From positions 372,001 to 436,000 of the forward strand of contig MLPZ01000001.1 in assembly GCA_001885315.1 (NCBI GenBank): 64,000 nucleotides of DNA, in the 5' to 3' direction. Below, one piece after another: positions 36,004 through 46,209 of the stretch. Numbering within the stretch: the first letter of the stretch is position 1; every line of letters begins with the position of its first letter. Under the pieces are notes generated by a model. It searched no databases. It was not told the DNA's origin and saw nothing but the letters and a program-made list of their open reading frames with translations. The position numbers were made by a program, and so were the translations under genes. This stretch comes from Treponema sp. CETP13. GTDB taxonomy: Bacteria > Spirochaetota > Spirochaetia > Treponematales > Treponemataceae.

Positions 36004-36867
36004 ATGGTTCAAAAAAGTTCGAAATACTCATTTAAATCTCAACTCATTGTTTTTGTGATTCTAATTATTGGGTCTGGTACATTACTTTCTTTTTCTACCG
36101 GTGGATTTATACTAAATTTTAGAACAGCAGGATTCACGTTAATTACCTCTTTACAGAAAGGAGTTCATTTTGTAAGCAGTTCTCTTGGAAGTGCTGTAAC
36201 AGCTGTCCGTGACTTGCGAAATTTGCAGAACGATTATGATAAATTAACTGAAGAACTGAAACAGTATGAATTTATGTTACGTAATGATGTTCAGTTGCGT
36301 CAAGAAAATGAAAAATTGCGTGAATTACTTAATTTTACAGAAAATTATGAATATAAAAACATTCCAGCTCAAATAATTGGAAGAGATATTTCAGGTACTT
36401 ATACCGGATTTACTATAGATAAAGGAAGTACTTCAGGAATTAAAAAAAATATGCCAGTTATTGCTCTTCAAAATGGAAATGTAGGTCTTATTGGTAAAAT
36501 AATAACGGTTGGGCATTTTTCAAGTATGATTTTACCTATTTATGATATAGAATGTAATGTTTCATCACGTATTAAAAGTACATCTGATATAGGCATTTGT
36601 TCAGGGAATGGGAATCAAGAAATTCCTTTACGACTTAAATATATTCGAAAGCGTGTCATTGATGATCTTCATTATGGAGATCTTATTGTCACATCAGGCG
36701 AAAATGGAAATTACATAAAAGATATTTGTATTGGAAGTATTTCTGCTATACGCACTTTAGATTATGATACGAATTTAGAAATTGATGTTACCCCGCTTAT
36801 TGATTTTGCTCGTTTAGATAGAGTAATTGTGATTGATCAAACAAGTAATCAGGAGGAAATTGAGTAA
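36004..36867 (+). CDS. mreC: Rod shape-determining protein MreC
   Basis: A bitopic periplasmic protein that connects MreB and MreD with the elongation PBP. One N-terminal membrane helix (about 14-36), a coiled coil (about 60-100) and the MreC beta-barrel domains with PAQIIGRDISGTYTGFTIDKG (about 118 onward) are present. Its length of 287 aa is normal. The stop overlaps the ATG of mreD by one base. Confidence 0.94.
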   Translation: MVQKSSKYSFKSQLIVFVILIIGSGTLLSFSTGGFILNFRTAGFTLITSLQKGVHFVSSSLGSAVTAVRDLRNLQNDYDKLTEELKQYEFMLRNDVQLRQENEKLRELLNFTENYEYKNIPAQIIGRDISGTYTGFTIDKGSTSGIKKNMPVIALQNGNVGLIGKIITVGHFSSMILPIYDIECNVSSRIKSTSDIGICSGNGNQEIPLRLKYIRKRVIDDLHYGDLIVTSGENGNYIKDICIGSISAIRTLDYDTNLEIDVTPLIDFARLDRVIVIDQTSNQEEIE

Positions 36868-37373
36868 TGAAAACTTTTTTTTCATCTGCTGCAACGCTTC
36901 TTGCTTTGCTTTTAGTAGAGACTGCTATTTTATCTAATTGGTATATTTTACCTGTGGTTCCAGATTTATTACTCATAACTGTTATTTACATATCTTATTC
37001 AAATGGCTCTATGATGGGACAAACAACAGGTTTCTTTTCAGGTTTAATTTTAGATTTTGTTAGTGCCTCTCCGTTAGGATTACATGCTTTGATGAGAACT
37101 ATAATTGGGTTTTTATCTGGGTTTTTACACCAGCGAATAGTATTGAATGGAATTTTGTTTCCTATGGTTGTAGGTTTTTTTGGTACTGTTCTTAAAGCAA
37201 TTTTGTTAACTATAATTTCTTTTTTTTACCAAGATGGAATTCAAACTTATTTTTCATCGGGCAGTGCATTTATAAATGAATGCGTTATTAATGCGGTTTT
37301 AACTCCTGTAATGTTCAAATTTTTATCAAATTTTAAAATCCTTCAAGAATCAAATGAAATAGGATTGATTTAA
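36867..37373 (+). CDS. mreD: Rod shape-determining protein MreD
   Basis: A five- or six-helix inner-membrane protein of 168 residues between mreC and the PBP gene. Sequence conservation of MreD is low; the motif FFSGLILDFVSASPLGLHAL in the middle matches the family's GLxxDxxxxxxLG pattern. It works in the elongasome with MreC, RodA and PBP2. It ends directly before the start of the PBP gene. Confidence 0.9.
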   Translation: MKTFFSSAATLLALLLVETAILSNWYILPVVPDLLLITVIYISYSNGSMMGQTTGFFSGLILDFVSASPLGLHALMRTIIGFLSGFLHQRIVLNGILFPMVVGFFGTVLKAILLTIISFFYQDGIQTYFSSGSAFINECVINAVLTPVMFKFLSNFKILQESNEIGLI

Positions 37374-39275
37374 ATGGCTGGTGTAATTCATTCTTCAGAT
37401 TTAAAAAATAAATCAGGGAGTTCTCTGTCCAAAAACAAGAGTATTTTTGTCTTTTTAATTTTAATATTTTTGGTTTTTATCATATACGTTGCAAAACTTT
37501 TTTCAATGCAGGTTATTGAAGGGTCTCAATATCGTACTCAATCTAAAAACTTAGCTCAACAACAATCTATAATACCGGCTCAAAGAGGCGAAATTTTTAA
37601 TAGTGATAGTGATATGGCAATTGTAGTAAATACAGATTCTTTCGCTGTAGATGTTACTCCTGGTGAAATACCTGATGAACATTATGATAGTATTACTGCT
37701 CGTTTAGCTATTTATCTTCACATTAATAAAAAGGTAATAGATGATAAAATACCTATATATTCTAGATCTTCATATAAAGCTTTTGAAATAAAATCCAATG
37801 TCTCGTTTGATGAAATTTCTAATATAGCAGAAAATATAACTGATTTACCTGGAGTCTCTTGGAGATCAAAACCCATTAGAAATTATCTTTTAACAGGTTC
37901 TATGTCTCATGTTGTAGGGTATGTAGGAGCTATAACAAAAGACGAATTAAAAGTGCTTTATAATCAAGGGTACGATTCTACGAGTATTATTGGAAAAACT
38001 GGTATTGAGAAAGAATACGATAAACAATTGCAAGGAACTCCTGGCGTAGAATCGCGTATTGTTGATGTACGAGGGCGTTTTATGTCAGATAAACCGGTCG
38101 TAGATCCTCCTGTCTCTGGTAATGATATTGTATTAACAATAGATACTTCTATTCAAAAACTTGCAGAAGAAGCTCTTGGTGATAGAGTTGGTTCCGCTAT
38201 TGTATTAAAACCAAGTACAGGGGAAATTCTTGCAATGGTTTCTTACCCGTATTTTAATCCTAATCTTTTTAATGAAGAAAATTCTTCTAGTAAATTTCAA
38301 GCTTTATTAAATGATCCTAAAAAGCCTTTATTAAATAGAACTATAAATGCTACGTATCCACCAGCATCAACTTTTAAAGTAATAATGGCTACTGCACTCT
38401 TACAAGAAAAAACGTTTGATAAAGATTCCAAAGTTGAATGTAAAGGATCAATTGATTATGGAGGGCGTGTATTTCATTGTTGGACACCTTTCCCTGGTCA
38501 TGGCTTTATGGATTTAAAAAATGGGCTTGCACAATCGTGTAATATTTATTTTTGGACAATTGGTCGTGATTATCTTGGTGTTGATTTAATATCTAAATAT
38601 GCCAAAATGTTTGGATATGGGGGGTCTTTAGGCATTGATCTTCCTTCATCAAAGACGGGCTTTATACCTACTGCAGAGTGGAAAGAACGTCGCTATCATG
38701 AAAAATGGCTTGGTGGAGATACAATGTCCATGTCAATTGGTCAAGGATATACAAATGTTACTCCCTTACATGTTGCCGATATGATGGCTATGGTTGTTAA
38801 TAGTGGAACTATTTATAAACCCCATTTACTAAAACAAATTAGAAATGGTGTTACAAATGAAATTATAAAAAAAACAGAACCTGAAGTTTTATATCGAGCG
38901 GATAGTATAGATTCTGATGTATGGAAAACTGTTCAAGAAGATCTTCGATATACAGTTACAGATGGATCTGCATGGTATCCACTACAGAATGATGTAGTAA
39001 AATTTGCAGGGAAAACAGGAACAGCCGAGGTTACTGGATATAAAGATAGTTGGCATTCTTGGTTTGTTGCTTATGGACCGTATGATGCTCCTGTTGAAGA
39101 TCAACTTGTAGTGTGCGTAATGGTTGAAGCTCAAAATCCGTGGGAATGGTGGGCTCCATATGCTTCAAATATTATATTTCAAGGCATTTTTGCAAATGAA
39201 AATTGTGATGAAGCTATTGATTCGTTACGTAAAACAGGTGTTTGGTTTCAAAAACCTGTAGGACGAGAGGAGTAA
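37374..39275 (+). CDS. mrdA: Penicillin-binding protein 2 (elongation transpeptidase)
   Basis: The class B PBP of cell-wall elongation, anchored by one helix (about 23-45). The active Ser is S332 in STFK, the second motif is SCN in AQSCNIYFW, and the third is KTGT in FAGKTGTAEV, so the transpeptidase is complete. The dimerisation domain precedes it. It is cotranscribed with its partner glycosyltransferase rodA. Target of beta-lactams by family. Confidence 0.95.
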   Translation: MAGVIHSSDLKNKSGSSLSKNKSIFVFLILIFLVFIIYVAKLFSMQVIEGSQYRTQSKNLAQQQSIIPAQRGEIFNSDSDMAIVVNTDSFAVDVTPGEIPDEHYDSITARLAIYLHINKKVIDDKIPIYSRSSYKAFEIKSNVSFDEISNIAENITDLPGVSWRSKPIRNYLLTGSMSHVVGYVGAITKDELKVLYNQGYDSTSIIGKTGIEKEYDKQLQGTPGVESRIVDVRGRFMSDKPVVDPPVSGNDIVLTIDTSIQKLAEEALGDRVGSAIVLKPSTGEILAMVSYPYFNPNLFNEENSSSKFQALLNDPKKPLLNRTINATYPPASTFKVIMATALLQEKTFDKDSKVECKGSIDYGGRVFHCWTPFPGHGFMDLKNGLAQSCNIYFWTIGRDYLGVDLISKYAKMFGYGGSLGIDLPSSKTGFIPTAEWKERRYHEKWLGGDTMSMSIGQGYTNVTPLHVADMMAMVVNSGTIYKPHLLKQIRNGVTNEIIKKTEPEVLYRADSIDSDVWKTVQEDLRYTVTDGSAWYPLQNDVVKFAGKTGTAEVTGYKDSWHSWFVAYGPYDAPVEDQLVVCVMVEAQNPWEWWAPYASNIIFQGIFANENCDEAIDSLRKTGVWFQKPVGREE

Positions 39276-39277
39276 TT

Positions 39278-40585
39278 ATGAAACTACATATTTTAGAAAA
39301 ATTTGATTATTTACTTGTCTTTTGCGTTTCAATTCTGATAATTTTCGGTATTTTTTGTATTTATTCTTCAGGCGTAAATTTTCAAGGAGAAGTGGTATCT
39401 TCTGAATATATAAAACAAATAACGTTTGGTGTATCAGGATTTATAATTATGATTATCGTTACTTTCCTTGATTTTAGAAGAGTGAAAAGATTTGCGTTGT
39501 ATTTATATATAGCTTATTTAATAATTCTTGGATATACATTTTTTTTTGGACGATATGTAAATGGAGCTCGAAGTTGGTTAGGTATTGGCAATTTTGGAGT
39601 TCAGCCATCAGAATTTGGTAAAATTATTTTTATTTTATTTTTGGCTATGTTTCTTGAACGTTCAGAAAAATATAGACCATTCAAAAGATTTCTAATATCA
39701 TTTGGTATTTTATGTTTACCAGCTGGGTTGGTTTTATTACAACCAGATATGGGAACTGCTAGTGTATATATACCAATATTTTTAGCAATGGTTTTTGTAG
39801 CCGGTGTTGCTGTTAAATATATAATTTATTTAATTGGTACAGGTATAATTACAATTCTCTTTACTATTATTCCTATTTGGCAAGAAAAAATATTTCAAAA
39901 AAGTCTACCTATAGTCACTATATTTGTTAATTCAAAAATAAGGATTATATTATTAACTGCATTATTGGTAGTAACTATTATTGGTGCTCTTGGATATTAT
40001 ATTTATAAAAATAAATATTATTATTGGATTACATATATTTTTAGTATGATTACTTTAAGTTATTTTCTTTCTTTTTTAGCAGGAAAAGTTTTACAAGATT
40101 ATCAAATAATGCGATTGATTGTATTCATTAATCCTCAAATAGATCCTCTTGGTTCGGGATGGAATATTATTCAATCTAAAATTGCTATTGGTTCTGGTAG
40201 TTTTTTAGGACAAGGTTATTTACTGGGGACACAGAGCCATTATCGTTTTTTACCACAGCAAAGTACTGATTTTATTTTTGGTATACTGGCTGAAGAATTT
40301 GGCTTTGTAGGCGGGCTTACAGTCTTTATTTTATATTTTTTAATTATGATAAGAATACTGTTTATAATGAAAAATACTAAAAATACTTTTGGTTATTATA
40401 TTGCTGCCGGGATACTTGCAATGTTTTTTTTCCATTTTGTTGTTAATATAGGAATGGTAATGGGTATTATGCCTATTACTGGTATTCCATTATTATTTTT
40501 GTCTTATGGAGGGTCATCACTTTGGACAGCTATGATTGCAATTGGATTACTAATGAGTATTAGTTCTCGTCAATTTGAGCATTAA
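39278..40585 (+). CDS. rodA: Peptidoglycan polymerase RodA (SEDS family)
   Basis: A ten-helix SEDS glycosyltransferase that polymerises lipid II with PBP2. Motifs include GARSWLGIGNFGVQPSEFGK with the conserved WLG and QPSE, LLQPDMGTA, and the late HFVVNIGMVMGIMPITGIPLLFLSYGGSS. I choose the ATG at 39278 (MKLHILEKFD), preceded by GAGGAG, rather than an ATG twelve codons earlier inside mrdA. Length 435 aa. A bidirectional terminator follows. Confidence 0.96.
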   Translation: MKLHILEKFDYLLVFCVSILIIFGIFCIYSSGVNFQGEVVSSEYIKQITFGVSGFIIMIIVTFLDFRRVKRFALYLYIAYLIILGYTFFFGRYVNGARSWLGIGNFGVQPSEFGKIIFILFLAMFLERSEKYRPFKRFLISFGILCLPAGLVLLQPDMGTASVYIPIFLAMVFVAGVAVKYIIYLIGTGIITILFTIIPIWQEKIFQKSLPIVTIFVNSKIRIILLTALLVVTIIGALGYYIYKNKYYYWITYIFSMITLSYFLSFLAGKVLQDYQIMRLIVFINPQIDPLGSGWNIIQSKIAIGSGSFLGQGYLLGTQSHYRFLPQQSTDFIFGILAEEFGFVGGLTVFILYFLIMIRILFIMKNTKNTFGYYIAAGILAMFFFHFVVNIGMVMGIMPITGIPLLFLSYGGSSLWTAMIAIGLLMSISSRQFEH

Positions 40586-40611
40586 CCAGAGTGTAATTTA
40601 TTATGTAAAAA

Positions 40612-40650
40612 AAAGGCCGTTAGTATTTAATACTAACGGCCTTTAATTTT
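40612..40650. terminator. Bidirectional terminator between rodA and the carboxyltransferase gene
   Basis: A 33-base near-perfect palindrome (AAAGGCCGTTAGTATT and its complement around a single T, 40612-40644) is flanked by A residues on the left and TTTAATTTTA on the right. It can stop both converging transcripts. Confidence 0.9.
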
Positions 40651-40655
40651 ATGGA

Positions 40656-42155
40656 TTATAAAGGAATATTTCCATGTTTCTTATTTGGTGCTATGTTTTT
40701 ATTTTTATTTTCTAAAAACTCAAAACAACGAACTATTTTTTCTCGTGTTTCTACTCGTTCTATAATTTCAGAAACATAACCTCGCTCAGCGGCTATGCGT
40801 GGTGTCATTATATTATCTCTATATTCCTGTTCTTTTTGAGCTTTTAGAGAAGCGTCTTTTTCTTTAGCATACAATATACCGACGGCCCCTTCGGCTCCCA
40901 TAACAGCAATTTCTGAACCTGGCCATGCAAATACAAAGTCAGCACCTAAATGTTTAGAACACATTGCAATATATGCTCCACCGTAGGCTTTACGAATAAT
41001 CACAGTTACTTTTGGTACTGTGGCTTCTGAATAAGCATAAATAACTTTCGCACCATGACGAATTATACCTTTTTGCTCTTCATCAGGGCCAGGGATAAAA
41101 CCAGGAACATCGACAAGATTTAAAAGTGGTATATTATAAGCATCACAATAGCGAATAAAACGAGCTGCTTTGTCAGATGCATCACAATTTAATACGCCTC
41201 CTAATCCACAAGGATTATTTGCAACAATGCCAACGCTTTTGCCTTCAATCTTAGCAAATCCAGTAACAATATTAGGAGCAAATTCTTTGCTAACTTCAAA
41301 AAAGGTATCATCATCTATGACACAATCTATAATATCTCGAATATCATACCCCTGTGTTTTTCGCTCAGGAAGTACATCAGCAATTTTTTTTGCTTTTTTC
41401 TTGGCATCAAATTTAAACTTTAAATCTTCTGCATGATTTTTAATCTTTGTTTTACTGTCATCTCCAAAATAATGAGGAATATAATCTAGAAGTTTACGTA
41501 CTTTTTTATAACAATCTTCCTCGTTTGGAGATCTAAATTGCGCAACTCCACTTTTTTGTGCATGTATAGCAGCTCCACCAAGATCATCAGCAGAAATGTC
41601 CATAAACATAACACTTTTAACAACTTTTGGCCCTGTTATAAACATGTATGATACTTTATCAATAGTAAAAATAAAATCAGTTATTCCAGGAGAATATACG
41701 GCTCCACCAGCACAAGGACCAGCAATAATAGATATTTGAGGAACAGAACCAGATGCTCTTACATTTTGATAAAACAAATCACCATATCCAGAAAGTGCAT
41801 CAACTCCTTCTTGAATACGAGCTCCACCAGAATCATTAATACCTATAATTGGGCAGCGTGCTTCTATAGCTTTTTCCATAAGTTCAGCAATTTTGCGGCC
41901 ATGTTGTAATCCTAGAGATCCTCCTTGAACCGTAAAATCTTGGGCATAAATGGCAACTTTAGCCCCGTTTATTTTACCAAAGCCAGTTATAACACCATCA
42001 TAAGGGATGTCTTTTTTTTCCATTCCAAAATTTGTACAATTATGTCGTACTGCAGAATAGATTTCTGTAAATGTATCCTTATCGCACAATGCTTTTATTC
42101 GCTCTATTGCGTGAAGTTTACCTTTGGCATGTTGTTTTTCGATATTGTAGTTCAA
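40656..42155 (-). CDS. Biotin-dependent acyl-CoA carboxylase, carboxyltransferase (PccB-like)
   Basis: The carboxyltransferase beta subunit that exchanges carboxyl between biotin and an acyl-CoA such as propionyl-, methylmalonyl- or glutaconyl-CoA. Two crotonase-fold domains are visible, with GGSLGLQHGRKI and GINDSGGARIQEGV in the first, and GVLNCDASDKAARFIRYCD and VDVPGFIPGPDEEQ in the second. The start is TTG at 42155 (MNYNIEKQHAKGKL), eight bases after GGAGG; an ATG five codons earlier contains that Shine-Dalgarno. No biotin carboxylase, biotin carrier or decarboxylase membrane subunit is adjacent, so substrate and direction are open. Confidence 0.88.
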   Translation of the reverse strand: MNYNIEKQHAKGKLHAIERIKALCDKDTFTEIYSAVRHNCTNFGMEKKDIPYDGVITGFGKINGAKVAIYAQDFTVQGGSLGLQHGRKIAELMEKAIEARCPIIGINDSGGARIQEGVDALSGYGDLFYQNVRASGSVPQISIIAGPCAGGAVYSPGITDFIFTIDKVSYMFITGPKVVKSVMFMDISADDLGGAAIHAQKSGVAQFRSPNEEDCYKKVRKLLDYIPHYFGDDSKTKIKNHAEDLKFKFDAKKKAKKIADVLPERKTQGYDIRDIIDCVIDDDTFFEVSKEFAPNIVTGFAKIEGKSVGIVANNPCGLGGVLNCDASDKAARFIRYCDAYNIPLLNLVDVPGFIPGPDEEQKGIIRHGAKVIYAYSEATVPKVTVIIRKAYGGAYIAMCSKHLGADFVFAWPGSEIAVMGAEGAVGILYAKEKDASLKAQKEQEYRDNIMTPRIAAERGYVSEIIERVETREKIVRCFEFLENKNKNIAPNKKHGNIPL

Positions 42156-42250
42156 TATATAATCCTCCATAAATATTAGACAAATAATTATAGTAAAAAG
42201 TTTCATTCATAGCTTACGAATATTACTATATGACATATTGTGTAAAAATG

Positions 42251-44824
42251 TCAATACAAGAAGATTAATTCATTTTTAAAAAGTTGAGTATGGACAGTTA
42301 TTTGTAAATTAGTTCCATTCCATGTAAGCAAACCTTTTTTATCATTTATATTTCTTATCCCTGCTTGTTTTGAAAAAATAATGTTTGATTTTGCTAAACT
42401 ATAAAATTTAACATTTGTTTTAAAATTTGTTTTTGAAGTATTATGTAGAAATTTAGATACATCATTTAAAAAGGAAGGCATGTAAACATATACAGCGTTA
42501 TCTATATTATTTTCATCAAAGTAAAGTAAAAATCCATTAGCATATGGTAACTCTTTAATTTGCGTAAGAAAACATGTTTTACCCGCAGAAACAGAATATC
42601 CACGTAGTTTATTAGGAATATTTAATAATTGGAAATATGAAATATAATCATCTTTATAAGATGAATCAATTTTTGCATGTGTTTCTGTATATAACTTCTC
42701 TTCTAGTTTTTGATAATAATTAATGCGATTTTTTATTAAATTTATGACAGGAGGGTATGTTGCAGATAAATTTTCAGCTAAAACTTGGTACTTTGATGCA
42801 TTTGTAGAAATAAGTTCAGAACCAAAAGTCGACATAGTTTTAAATTTAGGAAAATTGAGTTTATTTAATAGTGTAACTGACATTAGTAAGTCTGTTACAT
42901 TATATCCCCATCGTGAAAGTGAAGTTGTGTAATCAGCTTTTTTTATCGATTTAAGATGATTATTAAGTTCAGTTAAATATTCTTTGTTATTTTTAATTTT
43001 CTGTTCGATTTCAGGAATATCAATTCCAGTATACTCTTTACATGGATCAAGGCTTAGTTTATTTGATTTATATTTGTTTAATGGATATGTGTAAAAAGTA
43101 AAAAAAGTTTTATATAGTTGAGGACTAAAAGCATAGTCTTTCAATTTGCTTTTAGCGAGCTCCAAATTTTTATCTTTGTTAGAAGAAAGAAAAATCGAGT
43201 AATTGTTATCTTTTTTTGTCGTAAAATAAAAATAATTATTTGTAACTTCAGCAGAAAAAGAAAATAAAACATTGTTTTTTTCTCCAAATATATTTTCTAA
43301 TATTTTTTGAAAATCTTTGTCATTAGAAACCAATTCTGACTTATCAAAGTTAGATGTTATAAAATAATATTTAGGTGTTCCATCCAATCCTGGATTGTAT
43401 CGTACGTTATATGTCCACATTTCAATTGGATATAATAAAAAAGTCTTTATTTCTGACCCATTAGAAATATGCAGAGAACATTGTCCTTCACTGGTCATTG
43501 TAAAATCTGAAATATAACAATTAAGATCTTCTATTTTATTATCATAAGCATCATAAATATATCCAGAGTAAGAAATTTCTTGGGAAACTCCTTTATATTG
43601 TTGTATTTTTTCTTTTTGTTTATCAGTTAATTTATTTTTAGGCAAAGCCAGTGGCAATAAATCCTTTTTACTAATAGAAAGAGGGGCTTCTTTAAAACTC
43701 CATTCTGTATCTGAAATATTTTTACAATAGAAACCTGTTTTCCCGTCAGCTGAAATGCCTGCAACACGCAGTGAACGTGCAAAATTTCCTTGCCCATTTT
43801 GTCGTATAGATATAAATTTTGTTAAGCGAGCCATTCCTTTTAAAGGGATAGCGGGCTCTTTCTTCCAATCTTCATTTGGCAATGCCCAACTAGTAAAATT
43901 TGAAATATATTCTTTCCCAGTATATGGTTGATTTTCTTTTTTATACGTGTATTTAAAAAACATAGGATCGCAGCCCATGGTGTCAAAATCAATAAGACGT
44001 GTATACATTTTACCAGTTTTATCTATAAGAAATAGAGTTGATCCACTAGTAGCAAGATTTTCTGCTATATAGCTTCCTTTTTCTGGTCCTAAAATTGAAT
44101 TACTAAAATCAACTGGCATTCCTGAATCGGTAAAATAAATTTTTTGCCCATCATTACTAAGAAAATACAAGGTGGCAAGTCCCATGGTTCCATAATGATG
44201 TTGATTGCCATATCTATCCTCATACCATAAAATATTTGAGCGACGAACACTAATTCCCCATGCCCGATTATCACAAACTAGATCGTTTAATATTACTTGT
44301 TCTTGAACAGGCCAACCGAAAGTAATATCCCACTCAAGAAGTCTTTCCCTAGGAAGTTTTTTTAAATAAATTCGATACATTCTATTATAATTATCAAGAG
44401 CCATTAAAGAATCATCATCGCAGCTTATTTCTGTAATATACTCGGGAGTTTCAAACCATTTTGGGCTTATTTTTTTACTTGTAGAAAAAGGTAAGCCCGT
44501 ATTTAAAAACAAAGACCAATTAGGATTTTCCGAGGTTTTAACACAAATACGACCAGCTCGTAGGATAAATTGATATTCAGAAGTGAAAGTTTGTGAAAGA
44601 GTATTGATGTATAGTTCTTTCGGCATAGTTCCATTTACATTGTTTTTTTCAGAAAGAAATATTTCTTGTGTCTTAGATTCATTATATAAATTTGGACTTA
44701 CAATCTTAGAAGGAGCCGTTAAACAAGATAGAAACAAAATAGGAAAAAATATAAAGAATAAGTTTATAAAGAGACGGTGTATATGTTTATAACAATAATC
44801 AATTTTTTTAAATATTGTTAACAT
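42251..44824 (-). CDS. Large predicted lipoprotein of unknown function
   Basis: I do not recognise the family. From the ATG at 44824 the product has 857 residues and begins with a long basic, hydrophobic leader ending in a lipobox FLSC, with C34 as the probable lipidated residue. Residues about 60-420 have short repeated strands with aromatic residues and loops like DDDSLMALDNYNRMYRIY and DKTGKMYTRL, suggesting a beta-propeller. The C-terminal half is rich in Lys, Asn, Phe and Tyr. Start has no clear Shine-Dalgarno. It stands alone between the carboxyltransferase and the divergent aminotransferase gene. Confidence 0.7.
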   Translation of the reverse strand: MLTIFKKIDYCYKHIHRLFINLFFIFFPILFLSCLTAPSKIVSPNLYNESKTQEIFLSEKNNVNGTMPKELYINTLSQTFTSEYQFILRAGRICVKTSENPNWSLFLNTGLPFSTSKKISPKWFETPEYITEISCDDDSLMALDNYNRMYRIYLKKLPRERLLEWDITFGWPVQEQVILNDLVCDNRAWGISVRRSNILWYEDRYGNQHHYGTMGLATLYFLSNDGQKIYFTDSGMPVDFSNSILGPEKGSYIAENLATSGSTLFLIDKTGKMYTRLIDFDTMGCDPMFFKYTYKKENQPYTGKEYISNFTSWALPNEDWKKEPAIPLKGMARLTKFISIRQNGQGNFARSLRVAGISADGKTGFYCKNISDTEWSFKEAPLSISKKDLLPLALPKNKLTDKQKEKIQQYKGVSQEISYSGYIYDAYDNKIEDLNCYISDFTMTSEGQCSLHISNGSEIKTFLLYPIEMWTYNVRYNPGLDGTPKYYFITSNFDKSELVSNDKDFQKILENIFGEKNNVLFSFSAEVTNNYFYFTTKKDNNYSIFLSSNKDKNLELAKSKLKDYAFSPQLYKTFFTFYTYPLNKYKSNKLSLDPCKEYTGIDIPEIEQKIKNNKEYLTELNNHLKSIKKADYTTSLSRWGYNVTDLLMSVTLLNKLNFPKFKTMSTFGSELISTNASKYQVLAENLSATYPPVINLIKNRINYYQKLEEKLYTETHAKIDSSYKDDYISYFQLLNIPNKLRGYSVSAGKTCFLTQIKELPYANGFLLYFDENNIDNAVYVYMPSFLNDVSKFLHNTSKTNFKTNVKFYSLAKSNIIFSKQAGIRNINDKKGLLTWNGTNLQITVHTQLFKNELIFLY

Positions 44825-44889
44825 AGTAAAAAATATAATAACAGAATATGGATGGGTCAATAAAAAAATAAAGCTTTTTTATTACTCTT

Positions 44890-44917
44890 TTGCAGTGATA
44901 AGATTATGTGATATACT
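44890..44917 (+). promoter_or_regulatory. Promoter of the aminotransferase gene
   Basis: TTGCAG (44890-44895) and TATACT (44912-44917) are 16 bases apart. The ATG follows at 44952 with GAGG upstream, giving a leader of about 28 bases. Confidence 0.55.
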
Positions 44918-44951
44918 TATATAGTTAATTAATATAAATGAGGTTAAAAGT

Positions 44952-46184
44952 ATGGCTGTAGCAAATGATATTTATAAAAAAATGACAGGGCCTGGGGCAA
45001 GTGTTATCCGAAAAATGTTTGAAGAGGGCGCACAATTAAAAAAAGTTTATGGAGAAGATAAAGTTTTTGATTTTAGTATAGGGAACCCTGATTTAGAACC
45101 TGTTCAAGCTGTTGAACAAGCAGTTTTAGAAGTTGCAAATGATAGAACAAAAGGTCGACATGGCTATATGCCAAATGCTGGATATACTGAAGTACGCCAA
45201 GCAATGGCAGAAAAAACAAATTTTGAACAAAATCTTTCTGGAAAACCAGGAACTGGGCTAGGGGAAGCTTTAACAGCAAAACACATTGTGATGGCTTGTG
45301 GTGCTGCGGGAGCTTTAAATTCTGTTTTTAAAGCAATTCTTAATACTGGTGATGAAGTTTTAGTCCCAGTACCTTATTTTGTTGAATATGGACATTATGT
45401 AAGTAATCACGGTGGAAAGTTACGTACTTTAACTGCAACAGAAGATTTATCAATTGATATTACTGCAGTAAAAAAGTCTTTAAATGAAAGAACAGCTGCT
45501 ATTATTATTAATTCCCCTAATAATCCTAGTGGGAAAATTTATACAAAAGAAAACATGAGTGATCTTGTAAAGGTTCTTAATGAACACGGTAAAACAACAG
45601 GGCGCTATCCGTATATTATTCTTGATGAACCATATCGTGCAATTTGTTATAACGGTAAAAACCCAGTTTCAATGTTCCCTCTATATAGTGAATCAATAGT
45701 AGTAACTTCTTTTGCAAAAAACCTTAGTTTACCAGGAGAACGTCTTGGATATATTGCAGTTAATCCTGCTTGCAAAGATGTTGATGTTTTAGTAAATGCA
45801 TGTATTTTTTCAACACGTATATTAGGATATGTAAATGCACCGGCAATGTTCCAAAAAGTAGCTGCAAAATGTTGGAATTGCGATGTAGATTATAGCTCTT
45901 ATATAAATAGAATGAAAGAAATTACAAGAGCAGTTTCTAGTGCTGGAATTGAATTTATTGAGCCAGAAGGAACATTTTATCTATTTTGTAAAGTTCCTTC
46001 TAACAAAAAAGGAGACAAAGATGATTTTGCATTTTGTAATCATCTAAAAAAATATAACATCTTAGTAGCTCCAGGAACAGGATTTGGATGCCCTGGTTAT
46101 TTTAGGATTGCATATTGTGTATCTGAAAAAACGATTCGTAATAGTGCAGGGGCATTTAAAAAAGCAGTTGAAGATTGGATATAG
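44952..46184 (+). CDS. PLP-dependent aminotransferase, class I/II
   Basis: An aspartate aminotransferase-fold enzyme. FSIGNPDLEP (about 38-47), INSPNNPSGKIY (about 183-194), ILDEPYRAICY and the PLP-lysine motif SFAKNLSLPGERLGY are all in order. The Arg that binds the substrate carboxylate is in GYFRIAYCVS near the end. Substrate amino acid cannot be set; aspartate or an aromatic amino acid is usual. Length 410 aa. It is followed at 25 bases by glgA and may be cotranscribed with it. Confidence 0.88.
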   Translation: MAVANDIYKKMTGPGASVIRKMFEEGAQLKKVYGEDKVFDFSIGNPDLEPVQAVEQAVLEVANDRTKGRHGYMPNAGYTEVRQAMAEKTNFEQNLSGKPGTGLGEALTAKHIVMACGAAGALNSVFKAILNTGDEVLVPVPYFVEYGHYVSNHGGKLRTLTATEDLSIDITAVKKSLNERTAAIIINSPNNPSGKIYTKENMSDLVKVLNEHGKTTGRYPYIILDEPYRAICYNGKNPVSMFPLYSESIVVTSFAKNLSLPGERLGYIAVNPACKDVDVLVNACIFSTRILGYVNAPAMFQKVAAKCWNCDVDYSSYINRMKEITRAVSSAGIEFIEPEGTFYLFCKVPSNKKGDKDDFAFCNHLKKYNILVAPGTGFGCPGYFRIAYCVSEKTIRNSAGAFKKAVEDWI

Positions 46185-46209
46185 TGATAAGTGTAGATAG
46201 GAGTGTTAT

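Noticed and set aside
42153-42206. ATG starts upstream of the carboxyltransferase TTG
   Set aside because: The nearest ATG includes the GGAGG that is ideally spaced for the TTG start, and the family N-terminus begins there.
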